Origin: Flagellimonas sp. HMM57
GTDB lineage: Bacteria > Bacteroidota > Bacteroidia > Flavobacteriales > Flavobacteriaceae
Direction: 5' to 3'
Length of the DNA stretch: 64,000 nt
Assembly (NCBI RefSeq): GCF_021390175.1
Contig: NZ_CP090004.1
Coordinates: 248,001-312,000 of the forward strand
Shown: in pieces, positions 1-8,480 of the stretch
Numbering within the stretch: position 1 is the stretch's first letter
Layout: each line of letters begins with the position of its first letter
Program-made: the position numbers and the translations under genes
Notes under the pieces: generated by a model
The model's database searches: none
Seen by the model: the letters and a program-made list of their open reading frames with translations, nothing else
What the model was told of the DNA's origin: nothing

Positions 1-1110
1 AATACCATTCAAGGAGTTGTTTTGGATGTAGCAACAAAAAAACCTTTGGAATTTGTGGATGCCTATACAGAAGGAAACCACACCCTTACCAATTCAAATG
101 GTTGGTTTGAACTTGAAGTTGCTACCGATAGTATCCATTTTAATCTTATTGGCTATGAAAAATTCTCGAAAAGTGTGGAAAAAAACCACACCACTGTTGA
201 TACATTGTTTATGAGAAGCCAGTTTTACGAGTTAAATGAAGTGGTCGTGACGAATAAAGGGTTCTCGTTAGGTGATTTTATCAGCATTGGAAAAAACTAT
301 CCCTTTGAGCCATATACCGAGTCCTTTTTTATGAGGACCTTATTAAAACGAAATGACAGCATTATAAAACTGCAGGATATAAACGGTCTGATAAGAAGAA
401 AACAGCTTTTGGCAACTAGCAAAAAACCTAGACCAAAAAACAATATCAAGGTACATGTTACCAATATGCGAAAAACAGCAATACTTGAAAATAACATTTA
501 TTTTGAAATGTGGGGATTTGCAAAAATTGACCGGGCATTTTCTTCTATTTACATATCACCCAAAGACTATGATTTTAAAGAAAACTTAGCTGAAGACGGT
601 AAAAAGAACAAACTAACGTTCAAATTAAGAGACACTTTTGAAAACTCTTCGGCAAAAGGGTATTATATTATCGATTCCCAGGATATGGCCGTTGAAGAAT
701 ACTATTTTGTAGGAAATGGGCCAACCGAAGAGTTTACCCAAAAAAGAGGAATAAAGTATCGTAATGTGTTCTATGAAATCAATATACATTTTTTAAAGGA
801 TAAAGAGACCGCATTGTATTATATGAATAAAGCCAAGCTTAACGCCAAAGTAGAATTATTCGATGGGGACAATCCTAGCCCCATAATGTACGAAGCGAAT
901 TATGTATGGTTTGGCCTTAATCTGGTCAAAACGGATAAAATCAAGGAGAATGCTCCCAAAACCAAAGATGTTTTAAAATTGGATTACCCTTACAATAAAA
1001 TCTTTTGGGACAATCAAAAATTTCTGCTTCTTACCGATGAGATGAAATCCTTTATCAAGGAGCTACAAAACTCGAATTCCAAAAATGAGTACAACATCAA
1101 TATAGATTGA
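1..1110 (+). CDS. Carboxypeptidase-like regulatory domain protein (5' partial)
   Basis: The frame is open from the first base, so the true start lies left of the window; 369 residues are visible. The first ~75 residues read as a CarboxypepD_reg-like beta-sandwich (TIQGVVLDVATKKPLEF, then a GWFELEV-type strand and an IGYE motif), which in Bacteroidota usually sits at the periplasmic or outer-membrane end of surface proteins. The remaining ~290 residues are rich in charged and aromatic residues and I recognise no catalytic motif. A signal peptide is expected upstream but is not visible. An internal ATG at 22 is inside the domain and is not a credible start. The gene converges on the lipocalin-like gene at 1219-2190. 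The domain call is fairly safe; the function is unknown. Confidence 0.8.
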   Translation, partial: NTIQGVVLDVATKKPLEFVDAYTEGNHTLTNSNGWFELEVATDSIHFNLIGYEKFSKSVEKNHTTVDTLFMRSQFYELNEVVVTNKGFSLGDFISIGKNYPFEPYTESFFMRTLLKRNDSIIKLQDINGLIRRKQLLATSKKPRPKNNIKVHVTNMRKTAILENNIYFEMWGFAKIDRAFSSIYISPKDYDFKENLAEDGKKNKLTFKLRDTFENSSAKGYYIIDSQDMAVEEYYFVGNGPTEEFTQKRGIKYRNVFYEINIHFLKDKETALYYMNKAKLNAKVELFDGDNPSPIMYEANYVWFGLNLVKTDKIKENAPKTKDVLKLDYPYNKIFWDNQKFLLLTDEMKSFIKELQNSNSKNEYNINID

Positions 1111-1218
1111 TTTCAATTCTTAGCCATATCATATGTCTCTATATCATTGTTTATGATAGACTTCCTAAAAACCGACTATAGCTACTTAGACTTCTGATTT
1201 ATCGAATAAACAGCCCCC

Positions 1219-2190
1219 TTATAGCTTTTTATAAATAAATTCCCTGGTCTGTTCATTGGCATTGCTATCAGTGAATGTGTATACAAGCTTTATGGTATCG
1301 TTATCTTCCAATAACAGTTTGATTCCAGAGATGTTTTTAAGTACTATGGTCTTTTCGTCCTTTACAACATATTCCAGCGTGCTCGTTTTGGTAAATTGAC
1401 ATTCTGCATCGGTATCAAAAACAACCATGTCGTTTCCTTTGGTAATTGTTGCCTTAATGTTTTCCGGTAAAGGATAACTTACGCTTACATTATAGTCTAA
1501 CAAATCTCTACGATTAAAGGTTTTTTTGTGCTGAATAAACTCAAAAACACTTTGGGGTTTAAATTCCATTGTGTTCTTTTCAAGGCAATCCTGATCAGCG
1601 TCGATTTGCCACTTGCCCAATATAATTTGAATCACCTCTGTTCCATCAAAAGTGTTGTCATCACCATCTGTTTCTTGGCCATCGGTTTCGAGATTATCCG
1701 TTGCTTCTTCCTCATTTTCCTCTAATTCTGCATTGTCACTTCTAATAAAAATATCTATTTGATCCTGTTCACCGCTATCATTGGTAACTTTGGAGGTAAT
1801 CTGTAAGGTGTCGTCAATCAACTCGATTTCAGAATCAAAATTAAAGAGGGTAACCTTGTTCAAACCAGTAACCGTATATTCCCCAGATTGCGTGCGTGTT
1901 AGAGAACAAAGATTTGTGGAACTACTTCCTTGTTTTAAAAAAGTTAATTTATAAGTACCATCTTGTTTAAAAGTGGCCGTTGAGTTTTTTAAGCACTCGA
2001 ATTCGGATGGTGAAACACTTTCATTGTCAATGGTGCTGCTTACCAATTTCCAGTCCCCAACCAGTTTCTCTTTAGTGGCCGTTATTTCCTCACTATCTTG
2101 TGGCTCTGCATCATCACTGGAGTTACACGAGAAAAGTACTATCACAAATAGCATGAACAATAACGGGTTATAAGTTTTAATACGTATCAT
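1219..2190 (-). CDS. Lipoprotein with two lipocalin-like domains
   Basis: Starting at 2190 gives a lipoprotein signal (hydrophobic stretch LLFMLFVIV followed by the lipobox LFSC), so I reject the longer frame from 2364, which adds 58 residues without signal character. Two repeats of the 'GDWKLVSS... / GKWQIDAD...' lipocalin-like type follow. Each has a conserved Cys (FECLKN, QDCLEK) and a TFKQDGTYKLTF-like strand. An acidic Glu/Asp-rich linker separates them. The family is common in Flavobacteriia as outer-membrane-anchored small-ligand or stress lipoproteins of unknown ligand. The tandem duplication within one chain is the main oddity. The gene is monocistronic and minus-strand, about 360 bp downstream of the PorP/SprF gene in transcription order. 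Confidence 0.75.
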   Translation of the reverse strand: MIRIKTYNPLLFMLFVIVLFSCNSSDDAEPQDSEEITATKEKLVGDWKLVSSTIDNESVSPSEFECLKNSTATFKQDGTYKLTFLKQGSSSTNLCSLTRTQSGEYTVTGLNKVTLFNFDSEIELIDDTLQITSKVTNDSGEQDQIDIFIRSDNAELEENEEEATDNLETDGQETDGDDNTFDGTEVIQIILGKWQIDADQDCLEKNTMEFKPQSVFEFIQHKKTFNRRDLLDYNVSVSYPLPENIKATITKGNDMVVFDTDAECQFTKTSTLEYVVKDEKTIVLKNISGIKLLLEDNDTIKLVYTFTDSNANEQTREFIYKKL

Positions 2191-2546
2191 TTTTTTATTG
2201 ATTTTTATATATGACAAAAGTTTTGAGCGATTATCACAAACCGTTCTTTTTGGTTTTGAATATTGGCGTTTTTGAGTTACAAGCAATGGTTTTACATTAG
2301 GAATTGGCTTGTACATTATCGTACTACTGTTTAGGTGGTATATAGGTTGCCCGCTGTCCCCCAATCTATGAATGCATGCGCCTTATTTAAACAAATTTAC
2401 TAAACAAGACATATGTGAGCAACCTAAATACCTTGATTATATTACCCGTTAATTATACCGACCCTATACGACCAGTAGTAGTATTATCCTTGCTTGCTGC
2501 TTCTATATATAAAACTGTTGCATCTTATACAAATCACCTTCATAGT

Positions 2547-3500
2547 TTATAATCGGGATATGCTTTCCTCTCCATCATCCTGTATTTGTGTTTGTTGTTT
2601 TCCCGCCGCAATCCGAAACTTCAACATCACTTCGTGGTTTCCCCTACTATAATTACTTATTGGCGTTAAGGAAGCGTCATAGGCATAGCCTATTTGCAAG
2701 CTATTTGTCATTTTAAAGAATACCAAGGTACTTACGGATTCCTTTAACCTGTAGCTGAGACCAAGTCCGACCTTATCGTACAGGTCGAAGGTTCCATTGA
2801 TATCCATAGAAAAAGGCACTTCGCTGATTACCCGTGTTAAAAAAGAAGGTGTAAAGGTCATATTCCTGTTCAAGGGAAAATGATAGCCCGCTCCCATAAA
2901 AAATTGCATTTTATCGGTGGCCTGTGTTGCAATGCCCGATTCCTTTTCATATCTCTCTGTTTTTAGAAGGGCCGGAGCGGATATATTTATAAAATAGCTT
3001 TCTCCTCTTAAATAGGCACCGACTCCGACATTTGGATTGAACACACTTACATCTTCTGAAAAAAGCGGATCGTTGTCAAGTTCAGTATCTGACAGATTTA
3101 TGTTTACGGAAGAGCCTCCGGCTTTAAGCCCCAAAAACAAGTTCAATGTTTCCTCCAATTGTAGCCTATAGGAGAAATCAACAAAAATATCAGTTTCCTT
3201 GAGCACGAACACACTACTGTTGACAACTGAAAGACCCAGCCCGACCTTGTCGTCCATCCCCGCTTTTCCACCTATTGGGCTGCTCAATGAAAAACTTAAG
3301 GTCTCGGGTGCGCCGTCAAGGCCCGCCCACTGTACTCTATAATTTGAGGTGAGCTCCAAATTTTCGCCGGCCCCCGCATAGGCTGGATTGATGATGTTCA
3401 TGTTATAATTGTACAGTGTAAATGTTACATCCTGCTGGGCATGGGACTGAATACACCATATCGAAATTGCTATAAAAAAATATAATCTGTTTTTTTTCAT
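2547..3500 (-). CDS. PorP/SprF family type IX secretion membrane protein
   Basis: The 317-residue protein begins with a signal peptide (MKKNRLYFFIAISIWCIQSHAQQ) followed by the family signature region QDVTFTLYNYNMNIINPAYAGA. The rest alternates amphipathic strands ending in aromatic residues, as expected of an outer-membrane beta-barrel. Length is typical of PorP/SprF. Family members work with the type IX secretion system and are often encoded next to a large T9SS type B cargo protein, whose surface attachment they assist. Here the nearest upstream cargo on the same strand is the subtilase at 4023-6539, with its detached CTD at 3811-4029, which fits such a pairing. Which cargo it serves is inferred from position only. 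Confidence 0.88.
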   Translation of the reverse strand: MKKNRLYFFIAISIWCIQSHAQQDVTFTLYNYNMNIINPAYAGAGENLELTSNYRVQWAGLDGAPETLSFSLSSPIGGKAGMDDKVGLGLSVVNSSVFVLKETDIFVDFSYRLQLEETLNLFLGLKAGGSSVNINLSDTELDNDPLFSEDVSVFNPNVGVGAYLRGESYFINISAPALLKTERYEKESGIATQATDKMQFFMGAGYHFPLNRNMTFTPSFLTRVISEVPFSMDINGTFDLYDKVGLGLSYRLKESVSTLVFFKMTNSLQIGYAYDASLTPISNYSRGNHEVMLKFRIAAGKQQTQIQDDGEESISRL

Positions 3501-3810
3501 TCTTGTTTATGTAATCGTTATGTAAAACTTGACTCCAATTATTTGGGGTTAAAAATATTTTCATTGGCTGTTCAAAAACATGGATGATTCTTTATTCCGC
3601 ATGGATATTTTTTCTCATGGATTGCCTATGTTGAACGGAGCCACTGCCAGTCATTCTGGAAGTAAAGATCAATCCTTGTATGGTCAATCGCAGTTAAAAT
3701 GTGTTGAGCAAGCTCAAAAATGGGACATGATAGAGGAAAATTGGGACGAAGGCTAATGAACGGTTGCCCAAGCCGCTACATCTGGTAAAACTTTTATTTC
3801 ACGCCAACGC
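3501..3810. other. Intergenic region with one weak small ORF
   Basis: This gap separates the subtilase CTD remnant from the PorP/SprF gene. The only open frame of note is 3580-3756 on the plus strand (58 codons, start MDDSLFRMDIF, end IEENWDEG), antisense to the flanking genes. It has no recognised motif. I see no convincing terminator hairpin. Confidence 0.3.
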
Positions 3811-4029
3811 TCAATAATTCACATAGATCATTTTAGCCTCGTGGCTCAGCCCCGATTCGTTGTAGTCTATAACACATACATAGGTGCCCACGGGCACCAT
3901 TCTGCCTTCATGGGTGCCGTCCCAACCATCACCGAGCCCGCCATAATGGGCGCTGAACAGCAAGCGTTGACTCAGGTCGTATATCTTCAACACGTTGTTC
4001 TTATATTGTTCAAGGCCCTCGATCACCAA
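3811..4029 (-). pseudogene. Detached T9SS type B sorting domain of the upstream subtilase
   Basis: This frame encodes VIEGLEQYKNNVLKIYDLSQ and continues to a VPVGTYVCVIDYNESG / MIYVNY end. That matches, almost residue for residue, the last ~70 residues of the two LRR proteins ending at 7410 and 17359, i.e. the gliding-motility-associated type B C-terminal domain. It lies one frame away from the subtilase that ends at 4023. The shift falls at a run of four G (plus strand, 4054-4057) where both LRR genes have five. With one base restored, the subtilase would continue through this domain to 3811. It has no independent signal peptide, so it is unlikely to be a separate gene. Confidence 0.8.
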
Positions 4030-6539
4030 GGTATCGCCAATGCCATCGCCGTTGGGGAAATCCCTCTATTAAAATTTACAAGGGGCGAGCCGGAACCGGG
4101 CCTACAATTGCCGGTCGCCTCAACGGTCACCAAAGCGGTTGCCGTAGCGCTTTCTGTGCCTTGGTTCGCGGTAAGGGTAATTGTTACAGGAGTGCCCATA
4201 TCGTCACAGGTAAAAGCATCCCTATCAAGACTCAGTTCCGGAGTGTTGCCACAACCATAAACGGAACCATCGTCTATTTGTCCTGGACTGATGGAAACCT
4301 GCCCATCGGCATCCAGCTGAACGGTGATATCTTTTGCATTGGCCGTAAGGTTGCCCAAATACTCTTCCACGGTCACCAAACCGGTTGCCGTAGCGCTTTC
4401 TGTTCCATGGTTTGCAGTAAGGGTAACCGTTACAGGAGAGCCCACATCATCACAATCAAAGGTGGCTATATCCAAACTCAGTTCCGGGGTGTTGCCACAG
4501 CCATAATTGGAACCATTGTCCACCGTATCGGGCGAGATGATGACCTGTCCGTTGGCATCCAATCGTACGGTGATGTCTTTTGCAATGGCCACGAGGTTGT
4601 CCAAATTTTCCTCAACGGTCACTATGGTAGAGGCACTTGCCGAGTTTTCACGCTCATCGGTTACGTAGAGTGTCACTTGATGATCGCCCAGATCGCTACA
4701 GTCAAAGATCATATCGGTTTCATTGCCATCGGCATCAAAACTGAACATAAGATTTTCGGCCACAGTAATGTTGTCCGTACTTCCATTGTCCAATTGAGTT
4801 GAGAAAAGGGTAACCTCACCATTTTCATCCAGTGTCAGGGTAATCGGGGCCAATGCAACCGTAGGAGCCTCGTTGTCGTCTATAGTGTTTCCTGTGACGA
4901 TTAGTGAATAGTTCTGAGATCCGCCTGAAAGTGAACCCTTGTGCGTAACAGTAACGATGTAACTCCCAATGGCTTCTTTCACATCAACTCGTTCATATGG
5001 ATCTACCTTGTTATCTCCCTGATCATTGGCATCTACTCCTGTCAACAGATAAGGGAAGAAGGTACTGGAGGCCTGGGTCACTCTAATGTCCAGGTCATTG
5101 ACTAATGCCGGTGTGGAGTTGTTGGGAGTGTTATAGGGCGTAGCTGTTCCGGGAGGATCCGTCCATGAAATGGAAGCGATCAAATCATTGACCCCATCTG
5201 CCTCAACTGGCAAGGAGTATGATTGGCCCGGGGTTAAGGTGAGCTCATGGATGATAGAAGTTACGCCATTGGCTGTAATTGCCTGCGCTGCGGCTTTTGC
5301 ATTGAGCAGTCCCCAGCCGAAGATGGCATCAGGCCCTGCCATGCCCGCCTCGTCCGCGGTATGCAAGGCCAGGCCTTTCAGTGTGGCCGCTCGCATGAAC
5401 GAACCATTAAGATTATTGTAGTGCTGCTGTAGCAGTAACAGGCTTCCTGTTACGTTTGGAGCCGCCATGGAAGTTCCTGTCCTAGATCTATAGTCCGCAT
5501 CACTGTTGACCTCCGTGGAGTATACGCCCGTTCCATTCCCGGTAATATCTGGTTTGATCCTGAAATCATCCGTAGGCCCCTGACTGCTTCCCGAATTAAT
5601 AGAGACACTTATCAATGAGCCATCGGGTGCAACGTTAGCGTCTTGTGCGTTAGCCACCACTAGATGGTTTTTGGCTGTTTGCCAGCCCGATAGCTTGTCA
5701 AAATTTGGATTACCATTTAAAGGAAGGACATTGCCACTATAGTTTCCGTCATTTCCGGCAGCAAACACAGGCAGGTACGCAGGGGCATTGTACATCAATT
5801 CATCCCAGGCCCTTGCCGTATTCTCATATGCTCCAAAGTACCACGAGGCTACGTAGGTGACATCCCATCCATAAGAGTGGTTGGATAAGAGCGTGCCCGC
5901 ACCCGCTGCGGTGGTTGCTTCTGTGAGGGCATCGTCCCAATCGTGGGTGAACGCTTGTGCCAGGGGAGCCATGCCTTTGGCGTTTGGCTGTACACCAGCT
6001 GCCAGAATGGTCCCGGTCACGTGTTGTGCATGCCAACTATTGGCGTTCAGTGCTGTTACACCATCATTAATGATCACTCGACTAGAGTCGACCTGGTCAT
6101 TAAATTCCTGGTGGGTGGGTTGGGTAGGACCACCATCCCATACATAAACTTTCATGCCTTGCCCGTTTAAATCAAGCTCCAGAGAACCACCTGTATTCAA
6201 GTGATTTGTACGCGTTGACCTGGCGGCAGCTACGTTATACAGTGTATAATAAATGGGGCTGCCATCATCTCTGACCCCCATGAGCTCATCAAAGGTGCCA
6301 TCGGCATTGTACTTAATTGGCTCCCATCCATATATTCTAGCCAGCGCTAGCGCTTCCTGTTTATTTGCACGAGCAGTAGCAGCAAATTCCTTAGCCATTG
6401 CCTGAAGCTTGCTATGATCGTAATCCCGGATAATCGCATCACGCTGAATGGCTGTCTGGGCCTGCACTAAAGAATGGGAAAGAAGAACCACTATTAGTAG
6501 TATTAACTTTTCGAAATTCAATATGTTATTTTGTTTCAT
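4023..6539 (-). CDS. Secreted S8 subtilisin-like serine protease, frameshifted before its T9SS domain
   Basis: The 838-residue frame begins with a signal peptide (ending VQAQ). The subtilase catalytic set is visible: Asp135 in VYVWDGG, His170 in NSWHAQHVTGT, Asn263 in AAGNDG and Ser357 in GTSMAAPNVTG. A P-domain-like stretch follows (~430-550), then HYR-like repeats of about 75 residues carrying VAIAKDITVRLD and YGCGNTPELSL motifs (~555-815). The frame ends abnormally in RGISPTAMALAIPW where the paralogues read FSPNGDG, because one C is missing from a C5 run (plus-strand G run 4054-4057). The sorting domain therefore lies in another frame (3811-4029). Without it the enzyme should not be anchored or exported by T9SS. 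A sequencing error is an alternative explanation. Confidence 0.88.
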   Translation of the reverse strand: MKQNNILNFEKLILLIVVLLSHSLVQAQTAIQRDAIIRDYDHSKLQAMAKEFAATARANKQEALALARIYGWEPIKYNADGTFDELMGVRDDGSPIYYTLYNVAAARSTRTNHLNTGGSLELDLNGQGMKVYVWDGGPTQPTHQEFNDQVDSSRVIINDGVTALNANSWHAQHVTGTILAAGVQPNAKGMAPLAQAFTHDWDDALTEATTAAGAGTLLSNHSYGWDVTYVASWYFGAYENTARAWDELMYNAPAYLPVFAAGNDGNYSGNVLPLNGNPNFDKLSGWQTAKNHLVVANAQDANVAPDGSLISVSINSGSSQGPTDDFRIKPDITGNGTGVYSTEVNSDADYRSRTGTSMAAPNVTGSLLLLQQHYNNLNGSFMRAATLKGLALHTADEAGMAGPDAIFGWGLLNAKAAAQAITANGVTSIIHELTLTPGQSYSLPVEADGVNDLIASISWTDPPGTATPYNTPNNSTPALVNDLDIRVTQASSTFFPYLLTGVDANDQGDNKVDPYERVDVKEAIGSYIVTVTHKGSLSGGSQNYSLIVTGNTIDDNEAPTVALAPITLTLDENGEVTLFSTQLDNGSTDNITVAENLMFSFDADGNETDMIFDCSDLGDHQVTLYVTDERENSASASTIVTVEENLDNLVAIAKDITVRLDANGQVIISPDTVDNGSNYGCGNTPELSLDIATFDCDDVGSPVTVTLTANHGTESATATGLVTVEEYLGNLTANAKDITVQLDADGQVSISPGQIDDGSVYGCGNTPELSLDRDAFTCDDMGTPVTITLTANQGTESATATALVTVEATGNCRPGSGSPLVNFNRGISPTAMALAIPW

Positions 6540-6553
6540 ATCTTCCTTAAAAA

Positions 6554-6766
6554 TTACACATATAGTTTTTTAACATTACTCCCTTTGTCCCTTAAAAGTG
6601 TACTGTTATTTTTATAATCATCACCCAGATGTTTTCGTGATTCCATGCCCTCAAGAATGAATTCAGATATATTTAATTCTAAACAGATTGGGTTACTGAT
6701 AAATTCGCTTCTTCTCTTAATTCCTTTAAGGATGGCGAATACTACCTGTAGTAATTGCTTTTTCAT
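6554..6766 (-). CDS. Small ORF upstream of the subtilase, doubtful
   Basis: A 70-codon frame (start MKKQLLQVVFAILKGIKRR) ends 14 bp before the subtilase start on the same strand, so it could be a short leader gene in the same transcript. It has a weakly hydrophobic start, no clear signal-peptide cleavage site and no recognised domain. Nothing besides position supports it, and chance is plausible in an AT-rich gap. Confidence 0.25.
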   Translation of the reverse strand: MKKQLLQVVFAILKGIKRRSEFISNPICLELNISEFILEGMESRKHLGDDYKNNSTLLRDKGSNVKKLYV

Positions 6767-6824
6767 TTGAACGGTTTTATTTTTTTAATATTAATTCAAA
6801 TTAAAAAAGACCATATAGGTGGAA

Positions 6825-7010
6825 TATTCAATAATTAGTGCCCAACTCCTTTTAAAATTGGGATGTAACAGGGTGTTTCTGGGATTTTGGAAAAGGGAAT
6901 CGAATGCGGTTCGGTGGCACTGCTTTTACAATGGATACAAGTATACGGACCTTCAAGCCCATCTTTACCATATCCATAAAAATGCCTACATTTTTTAAAA
7001 CAGGAATCAA
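6825..7010 (-). repeat. Leader repeat, copy A (upstream of subtilase)
   Basis: This block starting near CAATAATTAGTG resembles the blocks just upstream of LRR gene 1 (11575-11680) and LRR gene 2 (21525-21770). Shared stretches with the last include GGGATTTTGGAAAAGGG and ATCCATAAAA. It lies about 290 bp upstream of the subtilase start. All three members of the paralogue family thus carry a related 5' block, presumably promoter/leader DNA copied with the genes. It contains an open frame (6835-7062) that I treat as non-coding. Confidence 0.6.
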
Positions 7011-7364
7011 GAGTGGTCAGTGTCCGGGAAAGGATGAACAAACGAATGTTCAAAAAATACATCTTCCATATCTACACCGTTGAATGGCCCACCTGGAACA
7101 AGTGGGGCATGCCGATCCAATGGTAAATTTGGATATGTTCAAATCTATACTGGATCGGACCAACGGAATCCCATGATCACTATGGTATTCATCCTCCACG
7201 TCACACTTGATGCCCCAAACATAAGTTCCAAGGAAATTATGTTCTTTGAGCAATAAAAACTTTTTGACCCATACGATCCCGATGTTGGGTCAGTGTAATT
7301 TTCGGTCTCCCGGCGGCACATTCCATAGCTTCTATCCATGGTTTATGAATCTCTTTACTCTTCT
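7011..7364. other. Gap between leader repeat A and LRR gene 1; possible decayed coding DNA
   Basis: No intact gene. Two overlapping minus-strand frames (7050-7253 and 7237-7476) have protein-like composition (for example YVWGIKCDVEDEYHSDHG) but are broken and match nothing I recognise. The last ~50 bases resemble the matching downstream flank of LRR gene 2 near 17310. Confidence 0.3.
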
Positions 7365-8480
7365 CTTCCCAGTTATTGCCGCCGATCCATTGGAGAAACG
7401 GAAGGACCATCAGTAATTCACATATATCATTTTTGCCTCGTGGCCCAGCCCCGGCTCGTTGTAGTCTATCACACATACATAGGAGCCAACGGGAACCGTC
7501 CCGCCTTCATGGGTGCCGTCCCAACCATCGCCCGGTCCGCCATAATGCGCGCTGAACAGCAAGCGTTGGCTCAGGTCGTATATACTCAACACGTTGTTCC
7601 TATATTTTTCAAGGCCCTCGATCACCAGGGTATCGCCGCTGCCATCGCCGTTGGGGGAAAAACCCCTATTGAAATTTACAAGGGACGACGACTTACCACA
7701 ACTGCCGGTCGCCGCCTCAACGGTCACCAAAGCGGTTGCCGTAGTGCTTTCCGTGCCATGGTTTGCAGTAAGGATGACCGTTACGGGAGTGCGCACATCG
7801 CCACAGGTAAAAGCATCCCTGTCAAGACTCAGTTCCGGGGTGTTGCCACAGCCATAAACCGAACCATCGTCCACATCCTCTGGCAAGATGGTCGCCCGCC
7901 CACCGGCATCCAGCTGAACGGTGATATCCTTTGCAATGGCCACCAGATAATTTGGATCCTCTTCCACTGTTACCGTGGCGGTTGTCGTAGCGCTTTCCGT
8001 GCCATGGTCCGCGGTAAGGGTAACTGTTACAGGAGTGCCCACATCGTCACAGGTAAAAGCATCCCTGTCAAGACTCAGTTCCGGGGTGTTGCCACAGCCA
8101 TAAGCGGAACCATTGTCCACATCCTCTGGCAAGATGGTCGCATGCCCATCGGCATCCAACTGTACGATAATGTCCCGGGCAATGGCCACCAGGTAGTCCG
8201 GATCCTCTTCCACTGTTACCGTGGCGGTTGCCCGCAAATTGGTGGAATTGGGCATATCCACTGCATTTGCAGGGACATCAATGGCAATGGTGCCATTACA
8301 GGATGTTGGGGTCACCTCTACGGTATATATGGAACCGCTGCCCGTAAAGTGGTCTGCCGTGGCATTGCCGCCCAGATCAATGTCGTCCACCGTAAAACCT
8401 GTCACATCCAGATCGAACCGAAAGGTGACCGTAAAGGGCGATAGATTAACTGTTTCGGCGGGAGCATCTATTGAGACCCC
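7365..8480 (-). repeat. Long near-identical repeat, copy 1 (partner 17315-18430)
   Basis: The 3' part of LRR gene 1 and its immediate downstream flank match 17315-18430 at a constant offset of 9949 bases, with no insertion or deletion that I can see and only around ten or so scattered substitutions (for example near 7481-7500, 7950 and 8192). It encodes the Ig-like domain, two HYR-like modules and the sorting domain. Divergence rises sharply upstream, in the LRR part. Confidence 0.85.

Noticed and set aside
4161..4802. Plus-strand ORF (213 codons) opposite the subtilase repeats
   Set aside because: A shadow of the HYR-like repeats; its repeated peptides are just the reverse strand of the same modules.
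7700..8220. Regularly repeated DNA that could suggest a CRISPR or satellite array
   Set aside because: The units are ~235 bp, in frame, and encode tandem HYR-like protein modules; there are no short repeats with unique spacers.
7338..8444. Long plus-strand ORF (368 codons) opposite LRR gene 1, and its counterpart at 17326-18081
   Set aside because: It is antisense to well-supported LRR/HYR/CTD coding sequence, has no signal or domain, and arises from the repetitive, GC-richer minus-strand codons.
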